Below, in pieces: positions 46,460 through 55,781 of a stretch of 64,000 bases of DNA. The stretch comes from Pseudomonas sp. CCI4.2. Its GTDB lineage: Bacteria; Pseudomonadota; Gammaproteobacteria; Pseudomonadales; Pseudomonadaceae. How positions within the stretch are numbered: position 1 is the first letter of the stretch; every line of letters begins with the position of its first letter. The notes below the pieces were generated by a model. It was not told the DNA's origin. It did no database searches and saw only the letters and a list, made by a program, of their open reading frames with translations. Location: NCBI RefSeq assembly GCF_034350045.1, contig NZ_CP133781.1, positions 3,954,501 to 4,018,500 of the forward strand. Direction: 5' to 3'. A program made the position numbers and the translations under genes.

Positions 46460-46487
46460 AGCCTCGGGCGTCGCAGCATAGCGATAG

Positions 46488-46525
46488 AAAAAGTCGGAAT
46501 TTGATAAGGGTTTCGGCTTTTTTTT
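46488..46525 (+). terminator. Terminator after ahpF
   Basis: AAAAAGTCGGAA (46488-46499) pairs with TTTCGGCTTTTT (from 46511) with two G-T/U-type mismatches, loop of 11 bases and a long T-run. Confidence 0.75.
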
Positions 46526-46632
46526 GGCCTGTCGTAACCATTTGGGCATCGTTCTGCGAAAAAAAAGGTCGATATCTGTCTGCACCCGAAACCATAAGCG
46601 TTAAACGGTGCGTCCCCTCATGAGGAAGTCAT

Positions 46633-47154
46633 ATGTTGAAAACAATAGCGTTGGCGCTGACCTTGGGTCTGGCGGGTTGTAGCGGTGTCCAGGTGACGCA
46701 ATACAGTCAAGAAACCCCGAAACTCGACCTGCGCGATTACTTCTCGGGGCAGGTGTTGGCGTCAGGTATTTTTCAAAAACGCTCGGGCGAGGTAACCAAA
46801 CGCTTTCATGTAGTGATCGATAGCCACAGTGAAGGCGATGCGCTCATCATGCATGAGACTTTCAATTACAGCGACGGCACAAAACAGACCCGGGTCTGGA
46901 CCTTGCGTCCAGATGGTCCAGGACACTGGCGTGGCACGGCGAGTGACGTGGTCGGCGAGGCATTCGGCGAGGTTTCAGGCAATACCTTCCATTGGAACTA
47001 CGTGCTGAACCTGCCGGTGGACGGCAAGACCTACGAAGTTCGTTTTGACGACTGGATGTACATGCTCGATGACAAAACCTTGGCCAATCGTTCCTACATG
47101 AGCAAGCTGGGTGTCGAGTTGGGACAAGTGACGTTGTTCTTTCGCAAGCAGTGA
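46633..47154 (+). CDS. DUF3833 lipoprotein
   Basis: 173 residues with lipobox LGLAGC (lipid on Cys16). The body matches DUF3833: LDLRDYFSGQVLASGIFQKRSGEV, then DALIMHETFNYSDGTKQTRVW and WMYMLDDKTLANRSYMSKLGVELGQVTLFFRK. Members are predicted beta-barrel-like, lipocalin-sized outer-envelope lipoproteins of unknown role. GAGGAAGTCAT is a good ribosome site. Alone between the ahpF terminator and a REP cluster. Confidence 0.88.
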   Translation: MLKTIALALTLGLAGCSGVQVTQYSQETPKLDLRDYFSGQVLASGIFQKRSGEVTKRFHVVIDSHSEGDALIMHETFNYSDGTKQTRVWTLRPDGPGHWRGTASDVVGEAFGEVSGNTFHWNYVLNLPVDGKTYEVRFDDWMYMLDDKTLANRSYMSKLGVELGQVTLFFRKQ

Positions 47155-47185
47155 AGAGTGCACCTAGTCGGTCTTTGTGATTTCT

Positions 47186-47362
47186 GAGGGACCGAATTCA
47201 TTCGGGAAGCAGGCGCCTCGGTATGTCTGGAACACCGCGCCGCTACCTTCCCGAATAAATTCGGTCCCACAGATTTTGGCGCTGGATAGATTTTCGCGGG
47301 AGTTGCCGAAGGCTGCGATAAGTCCGAACCAGCTTCGCTAACCAGTTGGCTCCTACAAAAGA
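47186..47362. repeat. REP-like palindrome cluster, copy C
   Basis: GGGACCGAATTCATTCGG (from 47188) and CCCGAATAAATTCGGTCCCAC (ending 47270) are inverted copies of the unit in clusters A and B; then GTTGCCGAAGGCTGCGAT and TTGGCTCCTAC, the complement of the GCAGCCTTCGG...GCTCCTAC block. Together they make a BIME-like array downstream of convergent genes. Confidence 0.85.
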
Positions 47363-47383
47363 TGCGTTATGGGGAGGGTCAAA

Positions 47384-47905
47384 TCACAGCGGTGTCGGCT
47401 GAATGATCTCAACCCAGTACCCATCCGGGTCTTTGATGAACGCCAGGCTGTTCATGCGACCATCCGCCAGGCGTTTCTGAAACGGCACACCCAGGGTTTC
47501 GAAACGTTCGCAGGCCACGTGGACATCGGGTACAGAGATGCAAATGTGCCCAAAACCGCGCGGGTCAGCGTTGCCGTTGTGATACGCGATGGCCGGATCA
47601 TTCTCGGTGCCGTGGTTATGCGTTAGCTCTAGAATCCCGGGGATGGACTTCATCCACTGGTTACGCGCACTGCTGTCAGCAGGGATCAGCGCTTTGTCGA
47701 CCAGCGCAAGAAAGTACAGGCTGAATTCGGCTTCCGGAAAGTCACGCTTTTCAACCAGGCTGAAGCCCAGCACGCGAGTATAAAAATCCAGCGAGGCGGT
47801 GATGTCCTTGACCCGCAGCATGGTGTGGTTGAACACAAAACCTTGTGTTGCGGTTTCCGGTACGGCAGTGACGCCGGCAAAGGTGTTCAATTCGTGCAAG
47901 CTCAT
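47384..47905 (-). CDS. gloA: Lactoylglutathione lyase (glyoxalase I)
   Basis: 173 residues from ATG 47905, with GGAG six bases upstream; the frame extends to 48052 without a better start. Metal ligands: His in [12 protein letters not shown], Glu in [14 protein letters not shown], His in [12 protein letters not shown] and Glu in GYWVEIIQP. The longer form with an N-terminal extension of about 20 residues is typical of the Zn-type Pseudomonas GloA group. It converts hemithioacetal of methylglyoxal and glutathione to lactoylglutathione, so it relies on gor-maintained glutathione. Confidence 0.95.
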   Translation of the reverse strand: MSLHELNTFAGVTAVPETATQGFVFNHTMLRVKDITASLDFYTRVLGFSLVEKRDFPEAEFSLYFLALVDKALIPADSSARNQWMKSIPGILELTHNHGTENDPAIAYHNGNADPRGFGHICISVPDVHVACERFETLGVPFQKRLADGRMNSLAFIKDPDGYWVEIIQPTPL

Positions 47906-48072
47906 GGAAATCTCCGGTTCAAATAGTCGTGCAACTGCTAAAGGATACGGGTCAGAGCAATCAGTGCCAAACCCGAACGGTGAGGAGGTTTCGATAAAAA
48001 CAGTGCTAAGCCTTGTTCCACGAGGGGGACAGGCCCAAACTTTCCTGCTCAACAGTTCCGGTGATACCCATC

Positions 48073-48624
48073 ATGATCTACCCGCAATGCAAATCGTCGT
48101 TGATAAGCCTGGGCCTGCTGCTAGCCGTTAGCAGCGCTCACGCCGCCTATGCGATGGTGACCTGGCCTGCGGGCTGGGAAGTTGAGCCATTGCCTGCTAC
48201 AACCGCAACTGAAGGGCAGCCATCAGTCCAGATGAGACAGCGTGCGGTGAAGAATGATCAGAATGGAAATCCGGTCATGGTCATGGAACTCACCCAAACG
48301 CGGCTTCAGCCAGGGCACGAGGTAAATGTGCAGAGCGTGTTGTTGGAGATGCGCAAGGCGATTCAGATCAACTTTGCCCGCGATGGCTTCCAAAGCGTTT
48401 GTAGCAAAGTCCACGAGGGCACCCTGAGTGCATTGCCTACGCTGGAGACGACCTGCAGCATTACTCAGAACGGCGGTCACGTGATGACTCAGACGCTGGT
48501 GGCGGCGGCAACCAAGGACACGGCGTGGTCGTTGTCATACGCAGGTTCTGCTGACGGCTATGCCGCTACGAAGGATGAGGTGCAGCATATTCGCGACAGC
48601 CTTCAGTTAGTAGTTGAGCAATAG
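48073..48624 (+). CDS. DUF4946-like exported protein
   Basis: 183 residues from ATG 48073, starting directly with a signal peptide (MIYPQCKSSLISLGLLLAVSSAHA); the earlier in-frame ATG at 48013 gives a leader without export logic. The mature part begins AYAMVTWPAGWEVEPLP, characteristic of DUF4946, a Pseudomonas periplasmic family of unknown function, and has two Cys (SVCSKVHEG, TTCSITQ) about 20 residues apart, likely a disulfide. Ribosome site GGTGAT is weak. Monocistronic. Confidence 0.7.
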   Translation: MIYPQCKSSLISLGLLLAVSSAHAAYAMVTWPAGWEVEPLPATTATEGQPSVQMRQRAVKNDQNGNPVMVMELTQTRLQPGHEVNVQSVLLEMRKAIQINFARDGFQSVCSKVHEGTLSALPTLETTCSITQNGGHVMTQTLVAAATKDTAWSLSYAGSADGYAATKDEVQHIRDSLQLVVEQ

Positions 48625-48679
48625 CACTCCGCTGTTAGTGGCATAGCAAGTGTTAAAGGGATGGCGCCAAATAACAGGA

Positions 48680-48840
48680 AAAAAGAAGCCCGCCGAAGCG
48701 GGCATTGGGGCGCTAATCCTTTAGCAGCCTTCATCGTGTAAGAATCGATGTGAAAAATATGTGAAGGATTTCCGTTCCCGACTAATGGAGTTCAGACGCG
48801 GGTTGCGGGTGTACTCAAAAACAGTGAAAGGCACTCTACC
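48680..48840 (-). ncRNA. Candidate small RNA upstream of a minus-strand terminator
   Basis: A strong minus-strand hairpin (GCCCGC 48698-48703 paired with GCGGGC at 48688-48693, loop TTCG) is followed by TTCTTTTTTCC, an intrinsic terminator, yet no minus-strand gene precedes it: mvaT ends 470 bases away behind its own terminator. The 100-150 bases before it have no ORF with a ribosome site and contain a GC-rich segment and two GGA motifs (CGGGAACGGAAATCC) plus AAAGGATTAG. A trans-acting sRNA is the simplest reading. The 5' end is a guess. Confidence 0.4.
48688..48703 (-). terminator. Minus-strand terminator without upstream gene
   Basis: Six-bp GCCCGC/GCGGGC stem with a stable UUCG tetraloop on the minus strand, followed by TTCTTTTTT. 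On the plus strand there is no T-run, so it does not serve the DUF4946-like gene. Confidence 0.7.
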
Positions 48841-49127
48841 AGCCTTCAGATGAATTATTCAGAATGTGACCATTCAACATTGAAACGCCACTAGATTATC
48901 TGGCGTCGTGTATTAAGCCGGACGTTTACTGCAAGCGCCTTGTGTTACATCCCTGACAGTCGAAACATGATGAAAGGTCCAATACAACACGTAGGACATA
49001 GTCTGAGTCGGCTGTACGAAAATGTACTGCTGAAACGTCAGAACTATTTTTTTGCCCATCTAGTGATACTTTCCTGTCTGAACGCTGAACGAGTTACATA
49101 TTAGCGCGAACGTAATATTGACAGCCA

Positions 49128-49158
49128 TTAAAAAGCCCTGCCAAGCAGGGCTTTTTAA
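49128..49158 (-). terminator. Terminator after mvaT homologue
   Basis: TTAAAAAGCCCTG (49128-49140) and CAGGGCTTTTTAA (49146-49158), a 13-bp perfect stem with a 5-base loop; the T-run on both strands allows bidirectional use. Confidence 0.9.
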
Positions 49159-49172
49159 GTGTGACAGTTTGA

Positions 49173-49535
49173 TCAGGCGCGAAGCCATGAATCTACAGCG
49201 TCAACACCGTACTGCTCTTTCCAGGACTTCAGGCCGCGGTGATTGCCGCCTTTGGTTTCGATCATTTCGCCGGTGTGCGGATTCTGATAAACCTTGACGA
49301 CACGGGCCCTGCGACGCTTGATTCCTGATGGGGCGGCCTGTGGTAGCGAGCTCTTGGGGTCGAGGATGGCGACGATGTCGCGCAGGCTCTTGCCGTAGGT
49401 GCTCATCAAACCTTGAAGCTTTTGTTCGAATTCAATCTCCTTCTTTAGTCCGGCGTCATTCTTCAAAGTCTCCAGCTGTGCAAGCTGTTCTTGAAGGGCT
49501 TTTTCTGCTGCGCGAAACTCGGCAAGTCTGGACAA
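49173..49535 (-). CDS. MvaT/MvaU-type H-NS family regulator
   Basis: 120 residues, normal for MvaT. The N-terminal coiled-coil dimerisation region (about 1-60, EFRAAEKALQEQLAQLETL) and the C-terminal AT-rich-DNA binding part (about 78-120, KVYQNPHTGEMIETKGGNHRGLKSWKEQYG, with the Lys-Gly-Gly-Asn minor-groove motif) match. These proteins silence AT-rich, often foreign, DNA. Pseudomonas usually carries several paralogues (mvaT, mvaU/mvaV), so the exact symbol is uncertain. The AT-rich 374 bases upstream suit auto-silencing. Confidence 0.93.
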   Translation of the reverse strand: MSRLAEFRAAEKALQEQLAQLETLKNDAGLKKEIEFEQKLQGLMSTYGKSLRDIVAILDPKSSLPQAAPSGIKRRRARVVKVYQNPHTGEMIETKGGNHRGLKSWKEQYGVDAVDSWLRA

Positions 49536-49909
49536 ATAGGTTTACTCCGACAGTGTAGTTGGCTGATTTTAGCCTGACAAAGCGATAAGAAAAAAACGTC
49601 TGGCCGATGCGATCCCTCAGTTCTCTACCCAACCCCCTGAGCGTTTTCCGTCGGGGGAAGAAACTAACGGTTTGCTGTCAATCACGTTTGGTGAAAGGGG
49701 TAGTTGTTAACCAGCGACGGACAAATCATGCACTTTTTTTTCGAGTTAGAAAATAGTCTTATGCAATTCATTAGAGTAAAGGGAAATTTACACTTAACCG
49801 GCAGTCGTGTTTTTTGTCATATCGGGAGAAGCTGCTTGTAAGTTATTTCCGAGATTAGCGGGGTCTGTGGAAACCATTAGCGCCCGCTACGGGCGCCTGA
49901 TTTAGAGCC
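49536..49909. other. 374-base AT-rich upstream region of the mvaT homologue
   Basis: Contains poly-T/poly-A runs (about 49735-49800) and a GCGCCC/GGGCGC hairpin (49880-49896) 14 bases beyond the TPR gene stop. No ORF with a ribosome site. Likely carries the mvaT promoter and an H-NS-type nucleation tract. Confidence 0.4.
49880..49896 (-). other. Hairpin after the TPR gene
   Basis: GCGCCC (49880-49885) pairs with GGGCGC (49891-49896), loop GCTAC, 14 bases past the stop. It lacks a T-run, so termination here is uncertain. Confidence 0.4.
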
Positions 49910-51013
49910 TTAGAGGCCTTGCTGCAAGGCCGGGTCGTCTGGATTTTGTTGCTCAAGTTCTGCGAGCAACACTTGGACCTTTTGCAACTGACCGCTTTCT
50001 TGCCAGTAATGTATCAGGAGCACTCGGCTGCGTCGGTTGGCGGGTTGACGCTGCAAAATGTCTTCAAGCTGCTTCTGCGCAGGCTCCAATTGCTCCAGAC
50101 CGTGCAGCGCGACCGCCAGGTCATAGCGGAAATCATTGTTTTCCGGGTCCAACTCCACGGCTTTTGTCAGGCCCAGCAGCGCGTATTCGCTTTGCCCGTG
50201 ATTGAGCAACCACATACCAAAGGCGTGCTGCAGCATCGAAGACGAGGGATTGTGCTCAAGCAGCTGTCCCAGCAGGTGCCTGGCTTTTTCAGCTTGCCCT
50301 TGCTTGTCGAGAAGGTCGATCTGCGCCAGTGCGGCCTCCAGATTGCCCGGCTCAAGGGCGAGGGCCTGCTCCAGGGCTGTTGCGGCCCGTGCTGGATCAT
50401 TGGTGTGCAAATAAAGCCTGGCCAGTTGCAGTTGACTTTGACTGGTCGCGGGGACCTTGGCTTGCAGCGCCGTTTTATATTCCTCGACGACTTGCTCCAA
50501 CGGGGTGAAATACAACCCGACTTCATCTGGCGTGAGTCCCAGCAATGCTTTCGCCGCGCTGAATCGGGTATCCGGCTCTTTTTCATCGAGCAAAGGGCCC
50601 AGCAACACGCTGCGCTGACTTCCAGATACGAGTTTGACGATCGCATCAATCGCCGCTTGTCGAACGAGGACTTCATCGCTGTGCAGCGCTTCGCCGGCCA
50701 GCTTGAGCGCCTGCGGACCTGGGAAATTTGACAGTTCAACCAATAGGCCTGCACGTCGGGGGCCGGACAAGTCGGTGCGGGCGAATTGCTGATAAAGCAC
50801 GCGGGCGGCACCGGGTTTGCCGTCTTGAGCCTGTGCCAGAGCGCGGCCGTAACTGATGGTGTGGACAATAGCGGGCGGAGCAGAGGGGCCACTGCGCAAC
50901 CAAAGCAGACCACCCCCTACAGCGATGGCCAGACATGCGATGGAGAAACCAATGGGCCATCGACGACGGGTTTTCGGCTCGGCGGGTGAACCGTTTAAAG
51001 GCGGTTTGGGCAT
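49910..51013 (-). CDS. Membrane-anchored TPR protein
   Basis: 367 residues from ATG 51013, which has GGAAATTGGT upstream; the longer frame uses a TTG. A basic start (PKTRRRWPIG) leads into one membrane helix (about 21-39), so the bulk faces the periplasm if the positive-inside rule holds. Residues 55-150 are helical HEAT-like (LKLAGEALHSDEVLVRQAAIDAIVKLV), then TPR repeats from about 190 to 360 (LQLARLYLHTNDPARAATALEQALALEPGNLEA and similar). It lies directly downstream of mexEF-oprN but behind its terminator, same strand. A scaffold role is likely; partner unknown. Confidence 0.8.
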   Translation of the reverse strand: MPKPPLNGSPAEPKTRRRWPIGFSIACLAIAVGGGLLWLRSGPSAPPAIVHTISYGRALAQAQDGKPGAARVLYQQFARTDLSGPRRAGLLVELSNFPGPQALKLAGEALHSDEVLVRQAAIDAIVKLVSGSQRSVLLGPLLDEKEPDTRFSAAKALLGLTPDEVGLYFTPLEQVVEEYKTALQAKVPATSQSQLQLARLYLHTNDPARAATALEQALALEPGNLEAALAQIDLLDKQGQAEKARHLLGQLLEHNPSSSMLQHAFGMWLLNHGQSEYALLGLTKAVELDPENNDFRYDLAVALHGLEQLEPAQKQLEDILQRQPANRRSRVLLIHYWQESGQLQKVQVLLAELEQQNPDDPALQQGL

Positions 51014-51114
51014 ACCAATTTCCAATTCATAACGGCTTGCAGCTTCAGCGAGTGGTTGTCAGCTGTCAAACGACGATCGCAGGGTGCGGTTGCCAGACGA
51101 GCTTTTCCGGGCTC

Positions 51115-51144
51115 AAAAAAAACGCCTCCCAGAAACAGGAGGCG
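51115..51144 (-). terminator. Terminator of mexEF-oprN
   Basis: CGCCTCC (51123-51129) and GGAGGCG (51138-51144) form a 7-bp stem; on the minus strand it is followed by eight Ts (51115-51122). It begins about 23 bases beyond the oprN stop. Confidence 0.9.
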
Positions 51145-51167
51145 CCTTTAGTGGGGCTAGCGAAGCA

Positions 51168-52571
51168 TTAAGACTGAGGTTGCCAACCGCCACCCAATGC
51201 CTTGTAAATGGCAACAATCCCACGGTAGGTGTCGATCTCACCCAGGGCCTGAGAATCTTCGGCTGCCAGGCGTTCACGTTCGGCATCCAGCAACACCAGG
51301 AAGTCAGCGGTGCCTTCACGGTACTGAATCGAGGCCAAATCTGCCGCTTTACGGCTCGATTCACTTTGACGGATCAACGAGATCAAACGTTCCTGACGCT
51401 TGTTGTAATCGCTGAAGGCGTTTTCCGACTCCTCCAACGCCAACAACACGTGCTGCTCGTAGTTGGCCAGCGCACCGTCAGCATCGGCATTGGCCCCGCG
51501 AATCCGCGCTCGCACGCTGCGTAAATCCAGCGCCGGCCAAGTGATGCTTGGGCCAAGCGACCAGGCAGCAGCAGCCGAAGAACCGATCTGCGAACCACGG
51601 GCGGCGGTGTAACCGAGAAAACCGGTGAGGCTGACCCGTGGGAACAGGTCCGCCGTGTTCACCCCGATTTGCGCGGTGGCCGAGGCCAATTGGCGCTCAG
51701 CGGCACGCACATCAGGACGGTGACGCAGCAGTTCGGTGGGATCGCCAATCGGCAAGGCCTTGGCAATCGCTGGCAACTGCGCTGGGCTCAGGTCGACTTT
51801 CATCGATTCCGGACGCTCACCCATCAAGGTCGCGATGCGGTTTTTTTCCCGCACTTGTTCAGCTTGCAACTGCGGCACAGTGGCTTCAACCGCCGCCAGA
51901 CGGGCATCGGCGCGCACCACGTCGAGTTCGTTGCCGACCCCGGCGTCACGCATGCTGACGGTGACAGTGCGCGATTCCTGCTGGTTTTTCAGGTTGTCCC
52001 GGGCAATTCGCTCACGCAGTTGCGCGCCGCGCAGCTGGCCGTAGGCATCCACCAGTTCGGCGGTGATGCTGATCTGCAACTGGAACAGATCGGCTTCGCT
52101 GGCTTGCTGATCGGCATTGGCCGACTCGATCTGGCGCTGGATGTGACCAAACAGGTCGATTTCCCAGGCCATGTCCAGGCCCGCGGTGTAACTCTCGATG
52201 TTAACGCGCTGATTGGTCTGACCCGGCACTTGCGCCTTGCCTATCTGGCTGCTGACGCCGCTGGTGATGATCGGCATCTGGGTGTACGCCACCTGATCAC
52301 GGATCGCCCGGGAAGCTTGCAAACGAGCAAACGACACGCGCAAATCCCGGTTGCCGGTCATCGACTGAGCAACCAGTTGATTCAGGACCGGATCATCGAA
52401 CTGCGCCCACCAGACTGACTCAGTGTGAGTGCGGTCGTAATTGCCTTGGGCGGCAGACAACACCGCAGCCGCTGGGGTCACTGGAGCCTTGTAATCCGGG
52501 CCGACGGCGCAGGCCGCCAGCGCCAGAACCAACAGGCTCGGGAGGAAAAACTTTACCGTTGTGACGCTCAT
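51168..52571 (-). CDS. oprN: OprN-type outer-membrane efflux lipoprotein
   Basis: 467 residues. Lipobox ALAAC with lipidated Cys21 (LLVLALAACAVGPDYKAP). Two OEP (TolC-like) repeats follow, with the usual FGHIQRQIESANADQQASEADLFQLQISITAEL and LLRHRPDVRAAERQLASATAQIGVNTADLFPRVSLTGFLGY signatures. It forms the outer-membrane channel for the MexEF pump. Its start overlaps the mexF stop as ATGA (52568-52571), so it is translated with mexF. It is last in the operon. Confidence 0.93.
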   Translation of the reverse strand: MSVTTVKFFLPSLLVLALAACAVGPDYKAPVTPAAAVLSAAQGNYDRTHTESVWWAQFDDPVLNQLVAQSMTGNRDLRVSFARLQASRAIRDQVAYTQMPIITSGVSSQIGKAQVPGQTNQRVNIESYTAGLDMAWEIDLFGHIQRQIESANADQQASEADLFQLQISITAELVDAYGQLRGAQLRERIARDNLKNQQESRTVTVSMRDAGVGNELDVVRADARLAAVEATVPQLQAEQVREKNRIATLMGERPESMKVDLSPAQLPAIAKALPIGDPTELLRHRPDVRAAERQLASATAQIGVNTADLFPRVSLTGFLGYTAARGSQIGSSAAAAWSLGPSITWPALDLRSVRARIRGANADADGALANYEQHVLLALEESENAFSDYNKRQERLISLIRQSESSRKAADLASIQYREGTADFLVLLDAERERLAAEDSQALGEIDTYRGIVAIYKALGGGWQPQS

Positions 52572-55500
52572 TGTTGCGACTCCAGCTTCAGGGCCTTGTC
52601 AGCTTCGTGAGCCTGTTTACGGGCTGCTTTACGGGCTGCTTTGCGACCTACATAGTTACGAATCAGCACGTAGAACACCGGTGTCAGCAGCAGACCAAAG
52701 AAGGTCACCCCAAGCATTCCGGAGAACACCGCTACACCCATGGCATGACGCATTTCAGCACCGGCACCGCTGGAAAGAACCAGTGGCACAACACCCATGA
52801 TGAAGGCGAAGGAGGTCATCAGGATTGGGCGCAAACGCAGGCGGCAGGCTTCCAGAACAGCTTCCAGCGGCGTCTTGCCTTTCTCTTGCTCGTCTTTGGC
52901 AAACTCGACGATAAGGATCGCGTTCTTACACGCCAAGCCCACCAGTACGATCAAGCCAATCTGGGTGAAGATATTGTTGTCGCTGCCCGCAATGATCACC
53001 CCGGCGATAGCCGACAGCAGGGTCATTGGTACGATCAGGATCACCGCCAGTGGCAGGCTCCAGCTTTCGTACAAGGCAGCCAACACCAGGAACGCCAGCA
53101 GTACGCAGAGTGGGAAGACCAACAGCGCCGTGTTACCCGATAAAATCTGCTGATAGGTCAGGTCGGTCCATTCATAGGTCATGCCGTTTGGCAGTTCATC
53201 TTTGAGCAGTTTCTCAATCGCTTCCTGGGCTTGGCCTGAGCTATAGCCCGGTGCCGCGGCGCCGTTGATTTCTGCGGTGATGAAGCCGTTGTAATGCTGA
53301 ACGCGATCAGGCCCTGAGGTATTACTGACCTTGATAAAAGTCGCCAACGGGATCATTTCGCCAAGGTTGTTACGTACTTTCAACTGACCGATCTGCTCAC
53401 CTTCCTGGCGGAACTGTTGCTCGGCCTGAACGTTGACCTGATACGTGCGACCAAAACGGTTGAAGTCGTTGGCGTACAGCGAACCCAGGTAGATCTGCAG
53501 CGTGTCGAAAATATCACTGATGGCCACGCCATGAGTCTTGGCTTTTTCACGGTCGATGGCAGCATCGACTTGGGGCACGTTAACCGTGTAGCTGGTAAAC
53601 AGTGCGGCCAGTCCTGGCGTAGTGCGGCTCTTGGTGATGATGTTTTGGGTTTCTTTGTACAGCGCGTCGTAACCCAGGTTGCCACGGTCTTCGATCTGCA
53701 CCCGGAAGCCGCCGATGGTACCGAGGCCTTGGACCGGTGGGGGCGGGAAGATCGCCATGTACGCTTCTTGAATCGAACCGAACTTGCCGTTCAACGCACC
53801 GGCAATCGCACCGGCTGATTCACTGGGGTCCTTACGTTCGTCAAAAGGCTTGAGTGTGACGAACACGATGCCGGCGTTCGGGCTGTTGGTGAAACCGTTG
53901 ATCGACAAGCCAGGGAAGGCCACCGCACTGTCCACGCCCGGCTGCTTGAGAGCGATATCGGACATGCGTTTGATCACGTCTTCGGTACGATCAAGGCTGG
54001 AAGCATCCGGTAATTGCGCGAAGGCCACCAGGTACTGCTTGTCTTGAGTCGGCACGAAACCGGTGGGGGTGTTGGCAAAACCGAACCACGTCAGCACGAT
54101 CAGGCCGGCATACAGGAACAATGCAATGCCGCTGCTGCGGATAACGCGGCCTACGGTGCCGACATAACCATGGCTAGCTTTGTCGAAGAAGCGGTTGAAG
54201 GGGCGGAACAACCAACTGCCCAACAGTTTATCGAGGAAGCGCGAGAAGCCGTCTTTCGGTGCGTCATGCGCTCTGAGCAATACGGCCGACAGGGCAGGGG
54301 ACAAGGTCAGGGAGTTGAAGGCTGAAATCACCGTGGAAATGGCAATGGTCAGGGCGAACTGCTTATAAAACTGACCGGTCAAGCCCGAGATGAAGGCGGC
54401 TGGGATAAACACCGCGCACAGCACCAACGCGGTGGCGATGATCGGGCCGGTCACTTCACTCATGGCTTTTTTGGTGGCTTCGATCGGACTGAGTCCCAGC
54501 TCGATATTTCGTTCGACGTTCTCCACCACCACAATCGCGTCATCCACCACGATGCCGATGGCCAACACCAACCCGAACAGTGACAGCGCGTTGAGCGAGA
54601 AGCCAAACAGGTGCATGACCGCAAAGGTACCGATCAACGACACCGGTACAGCGACCAGTGGAATGATCGAGGCACGCCAAGTTTGCAGGAACAGAATGAC
54701 AACCAATACCACCAGAATCAGCGCTTCGAACAAGGTGTGAACCACTGCTTCGATGGAGCCACGCACGAAGATGGTTGGGTCATAGACGATGGAGAAGTCC
54801 ATGCCTTCAGGGAAACTCTGTTTCAGTTCGGCCATTTTGGCCCGAACTTCGTTGGAGATTTCGATGGCGTTGGAGCCAGGACGCTGGAAGATCGGAATGG
54901 CTACAGCGGGTTGGTTATTCAGCAGCGAGCGCAACGCGTATTGACTGGAGCCGAGTTCGATTCGAGCGATGTCTTTGAGGCGCGTGATTTCACCATTGGC
55001 GCCAGCGCGGATAATGATGTTCTCAAACTCTTCCTCCGTGACCAGACGACCTTGAGTGTTCACCGACATCTGAAAGCTGGTGGCATTCGGTGCCGGCGGT
55101 GAGCCCAGTGAACCGGCGGCAACTTGACGGTTCTGTTCGCGAATTGCGTTGACCACGTCGGTAGCGGTCAGGTTGCGCGAGGCTGTCTTGTTTGGATCAA
55201 GCCACACTCGCAGCGAGTAATCGCCCATGCCGAACAGTTGCACGTCGCCGACGCCACCCAGTCGCGCCAGCTCATCCTTGATATTGAGGATGGCGTAGTT
55301 GGACAGGTAGAGCATGTCGTAGCGTTTGTCCGGGGAGGTCAAGTGGACCACCATCGTCAAGTCGGGAGATGCCTTGTCCACGGTAATACCGATGCGCGTC
55401 ACTTCTTCTGGAAGTTTCGGCTCGGTGCGGGTCACACGGTTCTGGACTTGCACCTGGGCGTTGTCCAGGTCAGTGCCCAGCGCAAAGGTGATGGTCAGGG

Positions 55501-55771
55501 TGATCTTGCCATCGGCCGTAGATTGCGAGGACATGTAGAGCATGTTCTCGACACCGGTAATGGCCTGCTCCAACGGCGCAGCAACGGTTTCGCCGATCAC
55601 TTTAGGGTTGGCGCCAGGGAAGTTTGCACGCACCACCACGGTCGGCGGCACCACTTCCGGGTATTCACTGATCGGTAGTTGGAACAGCGAAATGGCACCA
55701 GCGATCAGGATCATCAGCGACAGCACCGCTGCGAAGATCGGTCGCGATATAAAGAATTGAGAGAAATTCAT
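52568..55771 (-). CDS. mexF: RND efflux transporter MexF
   Basis: 1067 residues; close in wording to P. aeruginosa MexF (as I recall it) along its whole length. Twelve membrane helices, with the proton-relay Asp pair in GIVVDDAIVVVENVERN (about 400-416), periplasmic porter loops with FPPPPVQGLGTIGGF, and a charged C-terminal tail (RKAARKAARKQAHEADKALK). The pump exports chloramphenicol, fluoroquinolones, trimethoprim and signalling precursors such as HHQ/kynurenine in P. aeruginosa. It starts 10 bases after mexE with AAGGGATAACTC as ribosome site. Confidence 0.96.
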   Translation of the reverse strand: MNFSQFFISRPIFAAVLSLMILIAGAISLFQLPISEYPEVVPPTVVVRANFPGANPKVIGETVAAPLEQAITGVENMLYMSSQSTADGKITLTITFALGTDLDNAQVQVQNRVTRTEPKLPEEVTRIGITVDKASPDLTMVVHLTSPDKRYDMLYLSNYAILNIKDELARLGGVGDVQLFGMGDYSLRVWLDPNKTASRNLTATDVVNAIREQNRQVAAGSLGSPPAPNATSFQMSVNTQGRLVTEEEFENIIIRAGANGEITRLKDIARIELGSSQYALRSLLNNQPAVAIPIFQRPGSNAIEISNEVRAKMAELKQSFPEGMDFSIVYDPTIFVRGSIEAVVHTLFEALILVVLVVILFLQTWRASIIPLVAVPVSLIGTFAVMHLFGFSLNALSLFGLVLAIGIVVDDAIVVVENVERNIELGLSPIEATKKAMSEVTGPIIATALVLCAVFIPAAFISGLTGQFYKQFALTIAISTVISAFNSLTLSPALSAVLLRAHDAPKDGFSRFLDKLLGSWLFRPFNRFFDKASHGYVGTVGRVIRSSGIALFLYAGLIVLTWFGFANTPTGFVPTQDKQYLVAFAQLPDASSLDRTEDVIKRMSDIALKQPGVDSAVAFPGLSINGFTNSPNAGIVFVTLKPFDERKDPSESAGAIAGALNGKFGSIQEAYMAIFPPPPVQGLGTIGGFRVQIEDRGNLGYDALYKETQNIITKSRTTPGLAALFTSYTVNVPQVDAAIDREKAKTHGVAISDIFDTLQIYLGSLYANDFNRFGRTYQVNVQAEQQFRQEGEQIGQLKVRNNLGEMIPLATFIKVSNTSGPDRVQHYNGFITAEINGAAAPGYSSGQAQEAIEKLLKDELPNGMTYEWTDLTYQQILSGNTALLVFPLCVLLAFLVLAALYESWSLPLAVILIVPMTLLSAIAGVIIAGSDNNIFTQIGLIVLVGLACKNAILIVEFAKDEQEKGKTPLEAVLEACRLRLRPILMTSFAFIMGVVPLVLSSGAGAEMRHAMGVAVFSGMLGVTFFGLLLTPVFYVLIRNYVGRKAARKAARKQAHEADKALKLESQQ

Positions 55772-55781
55772 GAGTTATCCC

